From: CADEFX01 sp050260355 | GTDB lineage: Bacteria; Pseudomonadota; Alphaproteobacteria; Rhizobiales; Hyphomicrobiaceae | NCBI GenBank assembly: GCA_050260355.1 | Contig: JBLNBZ010000061.1 | Span: 1-49,504, forward strand | Direction: 5' to 3' | DNA: 49,504 nt | Part shown: piece by piece, positions 32,962 through 42,853 of the stretch | How positions within the stretch are numbered: the stretch's first letter is position 1 | How the letters are laid out: every line of letters begins with the position of its first letter | Notes under the pieces: generated by a model | Database searches by the model: none | What the model was told of the DNA's origin: nothing | What the model saw: only the letters and a program-made list of their open reading frames with translations | Made by a program: the position numbers and the translations under genes

Positions 32962-34473
32962 ATGATTCGCGACATTGCCATCATCGGCGGCGGCATCAAC
33001 GGATGCGGCATCGCGCGCGACGCGGCTGGCCGCGGACTGTCTGTGCTTCTTGCCGAGAAGAGCGACCTGGCGAGCGGAACGTCGTCGGCGTCGACCAAGC
33101 TCATTCACGGCGGACTGCGCTATCTCGAGCAGTATGACTTCCGGCTCGTGCGCGAGGCGCTGCAGGAGCGTGAGGTGCTGCTCGGCATGGCGCCGCACAT
33201 CATCTGGCCGCTGCGGTTCGTGCTTCCCCACCACCGTGGCCTGCGTCCCGCCCTGCTGATACGGCTCGGGCTCTTTCTCTATGATCATCTCGGCGGGCGC
33301 AAGGTCCTGCCACCCTCCCGCGGCATCGACCTGAGGCGATCGCCTGCGGGCGTTCCCCTGAAACCGGACTCGACGCGCGCCTTCGAGTATTCCGACTGCT
33401 GGGCGGACGATGCGCGCCTCGTGGTGCTCAACGCCATGGACGCGGCCGCGCGAGGGGCCGACATTCGCGTACGCACCGAGGTTGTATCAGCACGAAGAAG
33501 CCGCGACCACTGGCAGATCGAGCTCCGCAATGCCGTTTCAGGCGCCCAGGAGACGGTGCGGGCCCGCGTGCTCGTCAACGCTGCTGGAGCGTGGGTCCCG
33601 GAGACAGCAGCGCACCGCATTGCCCCGCCGACGCGATCGAGGGTCAGGCTCGTCAAGGGCAGCCACATAGTGGTTCCGAGGCTGTTCGATCACGACAAGG
33701 CCTATATCTTCCAAAACGCCGATCGGCGAATCGTCTTCGCCATCCCGTACGAGCAGGATTACACGCTGATCGGCACGACCGACGTCGATGTCGACGGAGA
33801 CGTGTCCGCGCCTGCCATTACGAGCGAGGAGACGGACTATCTGTGCGGGGCGGTGAATGAGTACTTCAAGAGACCCATCGGTCCCGCCGACGTTGTCTGG
33901 AGCTACGCGGGAATTCGCTCGCTCTACGACGACGGAGAAAGGGCCGCCCAGGACACAACGCGGGACTTCGTGCTGGATCTGGACGGGCGCCCTCCAGAGC
34001 CGCTCCTGCTGACCATCATCGGCGGCAAGATCACCACCTACCGGCGCCTGGCCGAAGAGGCCCTCGAACGGCTCGCGCCGGCGCTGCCCCACGCTCGCGC
34101 ACCGTGGACGCGCGGCGCGCCGCTGCCGGGAGGCGATTTCGCGCTCGGCGAAAAGGATCGGCTCGCCCGCGCGCTTCTGGATGACGTGCCGGCGCTCGGC
34201 GATGCCACGGCGCACCGCCTCATTCGGACATATGGCACAATGGCGCGCGGGATTTTTGCTGACGCGCCCCGGCTCGATATCGGGGTCCACTTCGGCGCCG
34301 GCCTTTACGAGCCCGAGGTCGTGCATCTCATCACGAGGGAATGGGCGATGACCGCCGATGACATCTTGTGGCGGCGAACCAAGCTCGGGCTGCGGCTGAG
34401 TCCGGCCGAGCGGAGCCGTCTCGCCGATTGGCTCGCTCAACGCCTTCCGAGCACTGCGTCGTCGGCCGCATGA
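32962..34473 (+). CDS. glpD: Aerobic glycerol-3-phosphate dehydrogenase
   Basis: An FAD enzyme of 503 residues that oxidises sn-glycerol-3-phosphate to dihydroxyacetone phosphate and passes electrons to quinone at the inner membrane. The FAD-binding start is IAIIGGGINGCGIARDAAGR, followed by SGTSSASTKLIHGGLRYLEQ, both typical of GlpD. The C-terminal domain includes TIIGGKITTYRRLAEEALE. The length matches the family. There is no glpK or glpF nearby, and the gene is about 130 bases from the GT4 gene, so it is probably outside the polysaccharide operon. The ATG at 32962 has a weak ribosome-binding site. Confidence 0.94.
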   Translation: MIRDIAIIGGGINGCGIARDAAGRGLSVLLAEKSDLASGTSSASTKLIHGGLRYLEQYDFRLVREALQEREVLLGMAPHIIWPLRFVLPHHRGLRPALLIRLGLFLYDHLGGRKVLPPSRGIDLRRSPAGVPLKPDSTRAFEYSDCWADDARLVVLNAMDAAARGADIRVRTEVVSARRSRDHWQIELRNAVSGAQETVRARVLVNAAGAWVPETAAHRIAPPTRSRVRLVKGSHIVVPRLFDHDKAYIFQNADRRIVFAIPYEQDYTLIGTTDVDVDGDVSAPAITSEETDYLCGAVNEYFKRPIGPADVVWSYAGIRSLYDDGERAAQDTTRDFVLDLDGRPPEPLLLTIIGGKITTYRRLAEEALERLAPALPHARAPWTRGAPLPGGDFALGEKDRLARALLDDVPALGDATAHRLIRTYGTMARGIFADAPRLDIGVHFGAGLYEPEVVHLITREWAMTADDILWRRTKLGLRLSPAERSRLADWLAQRLPSTASSAA

Positions 34474-34522
34474 AGCTGGGCTGGCGACGCCCGATTGCGA
34501 AACAGAATCTGTCGAGAGTGAC

Positions 34523-35737
34523 GTGTCCGAGATCGATCAGCTGATTGACGAGCGCTTCGACGAGCAGGTCCGCTTCCTGGCCGAGCTGGTGAAGGTGCCC
34601 TCCGACAATCCGCCGGGCAATTGCGCCCCGCACGCCAGCCGGACGGCCGAGCTGCTCGAGGCAATGGGATTCAGCGTCGAAAGGCATGCCGTGCCCGAGG
34701 CAACCGCACGCGCCCATGGCATGGTGGATGTCACCAATCTCATCATCCGGCACCGCTTCGGACCCGGCCCGACGGTCGCGCTCAATGCGCACGGTGATGT
34801 CGTGCCACCCGGCAAGGGCTGGACGCGCGATCCGTATGGCGCAGAGATCGTCGGAGACTGGATGTACGGCCGCGGGGCGGCTGTCTCGAAGTCCGACTTC
34901 GCTACCTACGCCTTTGCCTTGGATGCGCTGCGGCGCCTCGGCCGGCCGCTCAAGGGAACGGTCGAGTTGCACCTCACCTACGATGAAGAGGCCGGCGGCG
35001 AGATCGGACCGGCGTGGCTGCTCGATAAGGGCATTTCCAAGCCCGATCTCGCCACCGGCGCCGGCTTCTCCTATGGCGTCGTCACCGCACACAACGGTTG
35101 TCTGCATCTCGAGGTCGAGGTCAAAGGCCGCTCAGCGCACGCGGCCAAGCCCTCGACCGGCGTCGACGCCCTCGAGGTGGCAAACGAACTCATGAGCGCG
35201 CTCTACGCCTATCGCAAGACGCTTTCGGCGCCACTTTCCTCGACGCCCGGCATCGGCTCGCCGCAGCTCACGATCGGCCTCATTGAGGGTGGCATCAACA
35301 CCAACGTGGTGCCGGACCGTGTCGTCTTCCGCCTCGACCGGCGCATCATCCCGGAAGAGAGCCCCGAGACCGTCGAGGCCGAGCTGCGGGCGCTGATCGG
35401 CAGCGCAGCGCGAAAACACGGCGAGGCGAGCGTCGCGGTCCGTCGCATCCTGCTCGCCCGACCGCTACGGGAGGTCGACGGCAGCAAGCGCCTGGCCGAG
35501 GTTCTGTGCCGCCATGCCAGCAGGATCATGGGCGAGCCGATCCACGCGATCGGCGTGCCGCTTTATACGGACGCACGGCACTATTCGGAGCGCGGCATCC
35601 CGATCGTGCTCTACGGGGCAGGACCACGCACCATCGAGGAAGCCAACGCCCATCGCGCCGACGAGCGCGTGCCGCTGTCGGATCTGAAGAAGGCAACGCG
35701 GGTGCTTGCAGCGGCGCTGCTCGAGCTCCTGGGCTGA
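34523..35737 (+). CDS. M20 family metallopeptidase (ArgE/DapE-like)
   Basis: A 404-residue zinc amidohydrolase of the M20 family. The first metal motif is VALNAHGDVVPPGKGW. It is followed by DPYGAEIVGDWMYGRGAAVSKSD, with the bridging acidic residue in the second half; the catalytic Glu pair is in HLTYDEEAGGEIGPAW, and the last metal ligand is in YTDARHYSERGIP. A dimerisation domain (GRSAHAAKPSTGVDALEV onward) sits in the middle. The GTG at 34523 follows CGAGAG. It lies 49 bases after glpD in the same direction. Whether it is a desuccinylase, deacetylase or aminoacylase cannot be told. Confidence 0.9.
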   Translation: MSEIDQLIDERFDEQVRFLAELVKVPSDNPPGNCAPHASRTAELLEAMGFSVERHAVPEATARAHGMVDVTNLIIRHRFGPGPTVALNAHGDVVPPGKGWTRDPYGAEIVGDWMYGRGAAVSKSDFATYAFALDALRRLGRPLKGTVELHLTYDEEAGGEIGPAWLLDKGISKPDLATGAGFSYGVVTAHNGCLHLEVEVKGRSAHAAKPSTGVDALEVANELMSALYAYRKTLSAPLSSTPGIGSPQLTIGLIEGGINTNVVPDRVVFRLDRRIIPEESPETVEAELRALIGSAARKHGEASVAVRRILLARPLREVDGSKRLAEVLCRHASRIMGEPIHAIGVPLYTDARHYSERGIPIVLYGAGPRTIEEANAHRADERVPLSDLKKATRVLAAALLELLG

Positions 35738-35790
35738 CACACAGGCACGCCTTGACCGGAGGAGCCGCGCCCGGCACCTGACGCATCGTC

Positions 35791-37806
35791 TCAGTCGAGG
35801 CTCACATCGTGTCGCGGACGGCCCCAGTCTGCGGCAGCCGCGATACAGCGCTCGACGTCCTCCTCGATCATGAGGCGCGCCTCGACCAGCTTGCGCGCGG
35901 CCTCTCCGATAGCCTCCTGGTAGGCGGCCTTGCAGGGGTAGCGCTCGAGGATGGACACGCGCGGATCGCCGGTTTTGATGCGCTCTTGCGGCGACTCGGG
36001 GAAGGGGATCGTGCTGCCGGAGAACTCGAACATGGCGCCGTGGCCGAAGCCGCGCGCGCGCAAGTTCCAGCCGGTATAGGTGGCTAGCGGCGCCTCGACC
36101 ATCGGCGCGCGCACGCCGGCGCGATCGTTGCCATCGACATCGACGGCAGGCACCAGCACGGCATAGCTCTTGCCCGTGCGCTTGGGCGGCTCGGAGAGGA
36201 TGCCCTTCTCGAAGTCGGGGCCGAAATCTAGCTTCTCGAGCGGGCTCGGGCCTTGCGGCCTGGCAACACCGGGAATGGCGGGAAACGTCGTGCACCACTC
36301 CTCGCCCGTTACAAGCGTGCCATCGGAGCGACGGGGAATACGGCTGTCTGGCGGCGGCGTCCCCTTGCTTGCCCAGGCGTCCATGGCGTCGAGCATGGCC
36401 CTGAACAACATGGAGGTCCACACGACATTGATGACGTTCTGACATACGCCTCGCGTCGGCTTCTTGAGAAGCGGATCGGCAAAGTGTTGCGAGCTGGACC
36501 ATAGATAGACGCGCACGTTCTCGGGCTGCGGCAGATCGTTGCCCTGCGTGTCAGTGTGGACCAGCGAGCCGCGGCGCTGCCAATACTCGGTCGCGGTCTG
36601 GGTATGGAGAATCAGGGGATCGGTCTCGGGGCGCTTGCAGATTGCGTCCCTGCGGCCGGTGATGTGGTCGGTCGACATCGCATAGGAGAATGGGAAGCGG
36701 TCGGCCGGATTCTCGTGATCCTCGTAGTCCTGTCCGGCGGCGACAATCACGTTGGCAAAACGGTGGTTCATCCACATGAGACCGCCGCCCGACACGTGCG
36801 GCAGCAGCCCGTCGAAGACCTTGCGCCCGGACGCATCGGCATTGAACCCGCGATGGATGAAGTCGCGGATGCAGCGCCCGGTTTGCGACCGCCCCCAGCC
36901 GTAGGCCTTCTCCATCGTCCTGCCGACGGGATTGGGCTTGCCGGCGGCGTCCGGTTTGCCCGACTTGAGGAAGCTGACGAAGTCACGCACGGCAACGTGA
37001 CCGAGGCCGAGCACAAGAGGGTCCTTGCCCTCGTACACAAGCTCGTAGATCCACCCGGGCTCGAAGCCGGACGGGATGTGAATGTGCGTGTCGGAGGGGA
37101 TGACCGAATATTCAGCCCCCTGGTTGTCGAGGCCGGTGCCGCCTTCGACACGGGCGAACATCCAGGACTCAGGCGCAATTGGGATGCGCTCGTCGCCGGC
37201 GTAGCGGCGGCGCGTGAGGCTTGCCTTGCGCGTGTCGAGCGAGACGGTCGGATGGCTGCGGGTGGAGGCGCGGCTCGACAGCGGCATGGTGGTGATGCCG
37301 CGCTCGTTGACGATGTATTCCACGCGCACCGGCCCCCTGATCGGGCGGCCCTGATCGGTGGCGACCGGAACGTCCAGCAGAAAGCGATGGTCGCCAGGCA
37401 GCAGGTCCGCCTGCCAGCCGCACCAGGCGAGCGTGTAGCCACGGCGCAGGAGGAAACCGTTGCCGGCATGCTCAGCCGTACGCGGGTCATTGGAGCCGGG
37501 CGCGTCATTGAAGAACTGCAGGCAGCGGATGTTGCCCCGGTTGCCCCAATCGAAGAACAGGCGGCCATTGCCCTTGGCGGGATCCACGGGTTTGAGGATC
37601 GAGATATCGGCCGAGAAATGCACAAGGCCCGCGGCATCGACCGGCGCCTTGTCGAGATCGACGATGCCCGCCTGCGCTGGCGCTTTCGGGTTGACGGCGA
37701 AGCGGGCGCGACCCTTCAGCCGCTCATAAGCGCCGGCCGCGCCGAGGGACTGCCCGCCCGCGAAGGCGAAGCGCTCAGTAATGTCGATCTCGATGCGATT
37801 GGTCAT
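35791..37806 (-). CDS. Alpha/beta hydrolase domain protein (large, about 670 residues)
   Basis: A 671-residue protein resembling the large alpha/beta hydrolase-domain family found in many soil bacteria. The N-terminal domain opens RIEIDITERFAFAGGQSLGA and has RLFFDWGNRGNIRCLQFF; the catalytic-type core lies around AYGWGRSQTGRCIRDFIH, where the Ser of GRSQTGR is the likely nucleophile. The substrate is unknown. No export signal is visible, so it is probably cytosolic. It overlaps the HAD-hydrolase gene upstream by four bases, so the two are translated together and may act in one catabolic route. The M20 gene converges on it from the other strand. Confidence 0.8.
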   Translation of the reverse strand: MTNRIEIDITERFAFAGGQSLGAAGAYERLKGRARFAVNPKAPAQAGIVDLDKAPVDAAGLVHFSADISILKPVDPAKGNGRLFFDWGNRGNIRCLQFFNDAPGSNDPRTAEHAGNGFLLRRGYTLAWCGWQADLLPGDHRFLLDVPVATDQGRPIRGPVRVEYIVNERGITTMPLSSRASTRSHPTVSLDTRKASLTRRRYAGDERIPIAPESWMFARVEGGTGLDNQGAEYSVIPSDTHIHIPSGFEPGWIYELVYEGKDPLVLGLGHVAVRDFVSFLKSGKPDAAGKPNPVGRTMEKAYGWGRSQTGRCIRDFIHRGFNADASGRKVFDGLLPHVSGGGLMWMNHRFANVIVAAGQDYEDHENPADRFPFSYAMSTDHITGRRDAICKRPETDPLILHTQTATEYWQRRGSLVHTDTQGNDLPQPENVRVYLWSSSQHFADPLLKKPTRGVCQNVINVVWTSMLFRAMLDAMDAWASKGTPPPDSRIPRRSDGTLVTGEEWCTTFPAIPGVARPQGPSPLEKLDFGPDFEKGILSEPPKRTGKSYAVLVPAVDVDGNDRAGVRAPMVEAPLATYTGWNLRARGFGHGAMFEFSGSTIPFPESPQERIKTGDPRVSILERYPCKAAYQEAIGEAARKLVEARLMIEEDVERCIAAAADWGRPRHDVSLD

Positions 37807-38507
37807 GCGTCACCTGCGCGGGTCACCAGATCAAGGAGGGAGGCAACATCGGAAAAAACGAAGTCCGGTCTCGGGACGGAGTCGTGGAGGGATATGTTAC
37901 GCCGATTGATCCATGCGACCGTTAGGCCTAGAGGCTTCGCGCCCACCATGTCGGTGAACTGCGACTGGCCCGAATGCAGAATGTCGCCCGCGGCGCACGG
38001 CGCGTTGGCGATCAGATAGCGAAACAGGCTGCCATCGGGCTTGTACCCCTTCGCTCGTTCCGCCGTACAGACGAGATCGAACGTCCGGCCGATGCGGGTT
38101 GCCGCCAACAAGTCATCATCGATATTCGAGACAACGGCCAACTTGCATTGCCCTGCCAGGCGATCGAGCGTCACCGAGACGTCCGGGTACAGCTCGAAGT
38201 TGGAGAACGCATCGAAATAGCGCGAGATCAGCTTGGCCGAACCGGCAACTTGGAAATGCTCCAACGCCTCCGCCAGCGAAAGCTCGCAGATGTCGCGGTA
38301 GCGCCGATACGGTTCCCAGTAGTGCGCGATGTTGCGCTCCTCCCAGAACTCCCAGAAACGCTTCACATCGACGTGGCCTGCGTTGCAGTCGACTAGGATC
38401 GACTGAAACGCGGCATAGGAGCCCTCGCGGACGCTGATTAGCGTGCCAAAGACGTCGAACGACATCAGCTTGGGAGCGAGCTTCCCGTTCGACGCCACCT
38501 TGACCAT
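37803..38507 (-). CDS. HAD-family hydrolase, type II haloacid dehalogenase-like
   Basis: A 234-residue HAD hydrolase. Motif I is SFDVFGTLISVREG, with the nucleophile Asp followed two positions later by Phe rather than Asp, a pattern of dehalogenase-type members instead of phosphatases. Motif II is LAVVSNIDDDLL, motif III's Lys lies in AERAKGYKPDGSLF, and motif IV is around ILHSGQSQFTDMVGAK. A real haloacid substrate is not proven; many such proteins act on other small acids. The ATG at 38507 lies 20 bases after the upstream SDR gene, and the 3' end overlaps the hydrolase gene by four bases. Confidence 0.85.
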   Translation of the reverse strand: MVKVASNGKLAPKLMSFDVFGTLISVREGSYAAFQSILVDCNAGHVDVKRFWEFWEERNIAHYWEPYRRYRDICELSLAEALEHFQVAGSAKLISRYFDAFSNFELYPDVSVTLDRLAGQCKLAVVSNIDDDLLAATRIGRTFDLVCTAERAKGYKPDGSLFRYLIANAPCAAGDILHSGQSQFTDMVGAKPLGLTVAWINRRNISLHDSVPRPDFVFSDVASLLDLVTRAGDA

Positions 38508-38527
38508 GAGGTCGTCCCCCCGACGCG

Positions 38528-39283
38528 TCAGCCGCGTCCCTCGAACGGCATGGCCGTGGCTTTAATCGTCAAGGTCAGGACGTTGGTGTCGAGGGGCAGG
38601 CTTGCCATATAGCGAATGGCGCTGCCGCAATGCTCCACGTCCATGACTGGCTCGGGGCGGACCTCGCCGCTGGCCTGCGGCACGCCGGCTTTCATTCGAC
38701 CGCCCATGGCCGTGTCGGCATTGCCGATGTCGATCTGCCCGCAGGCGATGTTGAACGGGCGTCCGTCCAGGGCGATACACTTGGTCAAGCCCGTGATGGC
38801 GTGCTTGGTCGAGGTGTAGGCGACGGACTGGGGCCGCGGCGCGTGCGCGGAGATGGAGCCGTTATTGACGATGCGCCCGCCTTGCGGATTCTGAGCCTTG
38901 AATTGCCGGATCGCCTCCTGGGCACACAGAAACGATCCTGTCAGATTGACATCGACGACCTGCTGCCACTTCTCGAGCGGAATGTCCTCCATGGGCCCGG
39001 CCGGCAGGCCCATGCCGGCGTTGTTGAACAGGAAGTCGAGGCGGCCGAACGTCTTCACAACCTCGGCGAAGAGGCGCTTGACGTCGGGCTGCTTGCTGAC
39101 ATCCGCCGCCACGGCAGCCATCTTGCCGCCGCCGGCCTTGGCCATGGCGCAGGTCTTGTCGAGCTCCTCCTTGCGGCGGCCGGTGACCACAACGTTCCAG
39201 CCGTCCGCCTGCAGATGCAGCGCCGCCGATCTGCCGATGCCCGAGCCTCCGCCGGTGATCAGCGCAACTCTGTTCGTAGCCAT
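38528..39283 (-). CDS. Short-chain dehydrogenase/reductase
   Basis: A classical SDR of 251 residues. It has the cofactor motif ALITGGGSGIGRSAAL, NNAGMGLPAGP, and the catalytic YTSTK (Tyr-x3-Lys) after NGSISAHAPRPQS. An Arg in TGRRKEEL after the second strand suggests NADP. The ATG at 39283 is chosen because ACGGAGG lies 10 bases upstream, so the longer frame from 39325 is not used. It is the first of three same-strand genes (SDR, HAD hydrolase, alpha/beta hydrolase) with short gaps, a possible small catabolic operon. Confidence 0.9.
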   Translation of the reverse strand: MATNRVALITGGGSGIGRSAALHLQADGWNVVVTGRRKEELDKTCAMAKAGGGKMAAVAADVSKQPDVKRLFAEVVKTFGRLDFLFNNAGMGLPAGPMEDIPLEKWQQVVDVNLTGSFLCAQEAIRQFKAQNPQGGRIVNNGSISAHAPRPQSVAYTSTKHAITGLTKCIALDGRPFNIACGQIDIGNADTAMGGRMKAGVPQASGEVRPEPVMDVEHCGSAIRYMASLPLDTNVLTLTIKATAMPFEGRG

Positions 39284-39440
39284 GACTGGGCGTCCTCCGT
39301 CCGCATATCGATCAATACCGTCCACAGGCCAAATTTGGCCTGTCTCGGCAGCAATCGATCACGAAAGGCAGCGGAGGATCAAGCGCGATCGGCAAATGGG
39401 GCAGACCGAAACCCGCCGCAACGGCCGCACGCCGCACCCT

Positions 39441-40067
39441 TCAGTCTACGAGGGACATGAACTCCTGGCGCAGAACAGGATCCTCGCGGAAGCACCCCAG
39501 CATCCGGCTCGTGACGAGGTCGGCCTCGTGCTTGCGCACGCCACGCATACCGACGCACAGGTGTTGGGCCTTGATCACGACCGCCACGCCCCTCGGCTGC
39601 AGCACCTCGTCGATAGTGTTGGCAATCTGAGACGTCAAACGCTCCTGGATCTGGAGCCGCTTGGAGAAGATCTCCACGACACGCGCCAGCTTGGAGATGC
39701 CGACCACACGATCCGTCGGCACGTAGGCAACCCACGCCCGTCCGATGATCGGCGCCATATGGTGCTCGCAGTGGCTCTCGAAGCGGATGCCGCGCATCGC
39801 GATCATCTCATCGTAACCTTCGGTCTCGTCGAAGGTCTTGCGCAGGAATGCCGCGGCGTCCTCGCCGTAGCCGCCGAACAGATCCTCGAACGCGCGCGCG
39901 ACGCGAGACGGCGTCTCCAGCAACCCTTCGCGGTCGGGATCGTCGCCCGTCCACTTGATGAGCGTGCGCACCGCGCTTTCCACCTCGGCACGGCTTGGAC
40001 GGCTTTCGGCAAAGATCTCACGCTTGACAAATCCCCCTGTCTTCAGGGGATGAACGATCGCGTCCAT
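39441..40067 (-). CDS. folE: GTP cyclohydrolase I
   Basis: FolE opens the guanine ring of GTP to make dihydroneopterin triphosphate, the first step of folate synthesis. The 208 residues match the family length. Zinc ligands are in FESHCEHHMAP (Cys and His) and AQHLCVGMRGV (Cys). GLLETPSRVARAFEDLF and PTDRVVGISKLARVVEIF are also conserved. The ATG at 40067 is chosen over the longer frame from 40175 because CGGAGG lies just upstream. It is divergent from the lyase gene at 40224, with a 155-base gap that must hold both promoters. Confidence 0.95.
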   Translation of the reverse strand: MDAIVHPLKTGGFVKREIFAESRPSRAEVESAVRTLIKWTGDDPDREGLLETPSRVARAFEDLFGGYGEDAAAFLRKTFDETEGYDEMIAMRGIRFESHCEHHMAPIIGRAWVAYVPTDRVVGISKLARVVEIFSKRLQIQERLTSQIANTIDEVLQPRGVAVVIKAQHLCVGMRGVRKHEADLVTSRMLGCFREDPVLRQEFMSLVD

Positions 40068-40223
40068 ACATCCTCCGAGATTGTCCCACATCGCGAAAAC
40101 CCCAACGTCTAAGCAGGTTGCCAGGTTCCCCCATTGGCAACCCAAGGTTTTGCGCGACTCAACACCGAGCAACATGGGATATGTTGCTGGCCGAAATGTG
40201 ATGCACTGGTACCGGAGAGCTAT

Positions 40224-41569
40224 ATGGCTTCAACCGTCTTCGAATCCTCGGTCTTCCGCGACCTCTTCGGTACACCTGCGATGCGTGCCGTCTTCAGCGA
40301 CGAGACACTGGTCAGGAAGTACGTCGAGGTTGAGGTGGCGCTGGCTCGCGCCCAGGCACGCGTGGGTGTCGTTCCCGAAGCCGCCGCGGCCGACACGCCC
40401 GCAAGGCCGATGCTTCAGCCATCGATCTCGGCAAGCTCAAGAGCGAGACCGACGTGGTCGGCTACCCCATCGTCGGGGTCGTGCACCAGATGGCAAAACA
40501 GTGTGGCGATGCCGGGCGTTACGTACATTGGGGCGCCACCACGCAGGACATCATGGATACCGCGACCGTGCTGCAACTGCGTGACGCCGTTGCTCTGGTT
40601 GAAGGCGAGCTCAAGTCGCTGGAGGCGGCCCTCGGGGGGCTTGCGCGAAGCCACCGCGACACGGTCATGGCGGGTCGAACGCACCTGCAACAGGCGCTGC
40701 CGGTGACGTTCGGATACAAAGTTGCGGTGTGGCTATCCATGATCCAGCGCCATCACCAACGGCTCGAAGAGCTCAAGCCGCGGCTGCTCGTGGCCCAGTT
40801 TTCGGGCGCAGCAGGAACGCTGGCGTCGCTGGGCGGCGACGGGCTGGCGGTCCAGGCCGCCTTCGCGGAAGAGCTGAAGCTGGCTCAGCCGACAATCACC
40901 TGGCACGCCGCGCGCGACTCGATTGCGGAGGCGGTCTCGTTTCTCGGCCTTGTTACCGGCAGCCTGGCCAAGATCGCCACGGACGTGATGCTGATGATGC
41001 AAACCGAGGTGGCCGAGGTCTTCGAGCCGTTCGTGCAAGGACGTGGCTCGTCGTCGACGATGCCGCAGAAGCGCAACCCGATCTCGTGCGAGATGATCCT
41101 CGCGCTCGCCAAAGCCGTACGCCAGCATGTGGGGCTCGCGCTCGATGCCATGGCTGCCGACCACGAGCGTGCGACGGGGCCGTGGCATCTCGAGTGGATC
41201 GCCGTGCCGGAAAGCTTCATCGCCGCTTCCGGCGCTCTGCATCAGGCCAATTTCATGCTCGGCGGGCTCATCGTTGCGCCCGACCGCATGAGCAAGAATC
41301 TCAAGCTGACCGGTGGTCTGATCGTCGCCGAGGCGGTGATGATGGCGCTGGCCCCGCACATCGGACGCGGTGCGGCACACGATATCGTCTACGCCGCCTG
41401 CCGTGGTGCGCTCGAGGAAGGAACACCGCTGCTCGCCCAACTGCGGAAGCGAAGCGAGGTCACCGCGCATCTGAAAGAGGCTGAACTCGCTCGGCTGGTC
41501 GACCCGGGAAACTATGTGGGCTCGGCACCGGCCATGGTCGATCGCGTGCTCAACGCACGGGGCCTATAG
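40224..41569 (+). pseudogene. Fumarase-superfamily lyase with a one-base frameshift
   Basis: Residues on either side of a frameshift together form one protein of the class II fumarase/aspartase/adenylosuccinate lyase superfamily, most like PcaB-type (3-carboxy-muconate cycloisomerase) or PurB-type lyases. The first frame gives VFRDLFGTPAMRAVFSDETL to about 40403. The second, from 40403, gives KADASAIDLGKLKSETD and DVVGYPIVGVVHQMAKQCGD, then GATTQDIMDTAT and the signature SSTMPQKRNPISCEM. One missing base at about 40401-40404 would restore the frame. All key motifs survive, so either the loss is recent or the sequence has an error. The ATG at 40224 has GGAGA 6 bases upstream. Confidence 0.85.
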
Positions 41570-41574
41570 CTCCC

Positions 41575-42354
41575 TCAGGCGTCATCTTGTGTCGAGGCTG
41601 CCGCAGCATCGGCTGGCGGATAGTCGACGCGAACCAGGTAGAGGCCCGAAGCCGGCGCGATGACGCCGCAAGCGGTGCGGTCGCGCGCCAGGAGCGCCGC
41701 CTCCATGTCGCGGGCGCTCCACTTGCCTTCCCCGACATGCTTGAGGCTCCCCACCATCGAGCGCACCTGATGATGCAGGAAGGAGCGTGCCGAGGCCTCG
41801 ATCCGGATCTCATCGCCAGCGCGCGTGACATCGAGGCGGTCCAGCGTCTTCACCGGCGATTTGGCCTGGCAGCCCGCGGCCCGGAAGGTTGTGAAATCGT
41901 GGCGTCCCACCAGCATCTGCGCGGCAAGCGCCATGCTCCTCCAATCGAGCTGCCGCGGCACCCACCACACACGGTTCTTCTCGAGCGCCGGCGGCCCCCG
42001 ACGAGACAGGATGCGGTAGAGATAATGGCGGCTGCGTGCGCTGAACCTCGCGTCGAACTTGTCGCCCGCGATGCTGCAGTCGAGAATCGACACCGGGTCG
42101 GGCTTCAGGTGAAAGTTGAGTGCCTCCCGCACCTTGTCCGGCGGCCAGTCCTTGGCGAGGTCGAAGTGGGCGACTTGGCCCAGCGCGTGGACACCGGCGT
42201 CCGTCCGGCCTGCACCGCGCAGGTCCACGTTCTCGCCGCAGAAGCGCTGGATCGCCTCGGTGATGCGGCCCTGGACGGAGCGGCCGCTCGCCTGGACCTG
42301 CCAGCCGACGAACGGCGTTCCGTCGTACTCGATGGTGATGCGGTAGCGAGGCAT
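41575..42354 (-). CDS. truA: tRNA pseudouridine synthase A
   Basis: TruA makes pseudouridine at positions 38-40 of the tRNA anticodon arm. The 259 residues match the family. The catalytic Asp is D52 in GAGRTDAGVHALGQV. Other conserved parts are FVGWQVQASGRSVQG and SFLHHQVRSMVGSLKHVGEG. It lies with def and fmt on the same strand, an arrangement frequent in alphaproteobacteria, here with a small secreted-protein gene between fmt and truA. It ends 5 bases from the convergent lyase gene. ATG start at 42354. Confidence 0.96.
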   Translation of the reverse strand: MPRYRITIEYDGTPFVGWQVQASGRSVQGRITEAIQRFCGENVDLRGAGRTDAGVHALGQVAHFDLAKDWPPDKVREALNFHLKPDPVSILDCSIAGDKFDARFSARSRHYLYRILSRRGPPALEKNRVWWVPRQLDWRSMALAAQMLVGRHDFTTFRAAGCQAKSPVKTLDRLDVTRAGDEIRIEASARSFLHHQVRSMVGSLKHVGEGKWSARDMEAALLARDRTACGVIAPASGLYLVRVDYPPADAAAASTQDDA

Positions 42355-42460
42355 GCGACATTGCCGGCGACGCGGTCAGCCGGTGCTCCGGCCGTTGTCG
42401 CCGTCCACTATCTCTACCGCGAGAGCGAGACAAGCCTGGCGTGCCGCCAGCCTGCCCGCG

Positions 42461-42853
42461 TCAGTGCTTGCCGCCGGGGCGGAAGTTGAATCCGCCGCGG
42501 TGCCGGAACGGACGATGACGCCGGCGGTGGCCATCGTCGATAAACCCGGCCCCGAATCCGCCATCAACGAACGGTGCCTCGAAGGCCGGCTCAGAGTTGT
42601 AGTTGTAATTGTGCGAGATATAGCGGTTCTCCTCGAAGCCGAGGCTCACCGGGGTCTTGCCGCCTGGATTGATGATGACTTTGCCATGCGGCGGCAGCGG
42701 GCGAAACACGCGTACGCCCGATTCGAGGGTGACGGTGGCCCCATAGAACGGGCGAGTCTCGATACGAGTGGTGGACGCCTCGGTGGCAGATGCTGCGGCG
42801 GGAACGAGGGCCGCCAGGGCTGCGGCCAGAAACGCGGAACATGATGCACGCAT
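42461..42853 (-). CDS. Small secreted protein of unknown function
   Basis: A 130-residue protein with a clear Sec signal peptide (MRASCSAFLAAALAALVPAA, cleavage probably after ASA near residue 23). The mature part contains YGATVTLESGVRVFRPLPPH and ENRYISHNYNYNSEP, and ends in a Gly/Arg/His-rich tail (HRRRHRPFRHRGGFNFRPGG). No known domain was recognised; the tail could bind metal or nucleic acid, but that is a guess. The ATG at 42853 is chosen because the signal peptide starts there; GGAG lies 10 bases upstream. It sits between fmt and truA on the same strand. Confidence 0.75.
   Translation of the reverse strand: MRASCSAFLAAALAALVPAAASATEASTTRIETRPFYGATVTLESGVRVFRPLPPHGKVIINPGGKTPVSLGFEENRYISHNYNYNSEPAFEAPFVDGGFGAGFIDDGHRRRHRPFRHRGGFNFRPGGKH

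Noticed and set aside
36556..38019. 487-residue plus-strand frame
   Set aside because: Antisense to the alpha/beta hydrolase and HAD genes, both supported by motifs.
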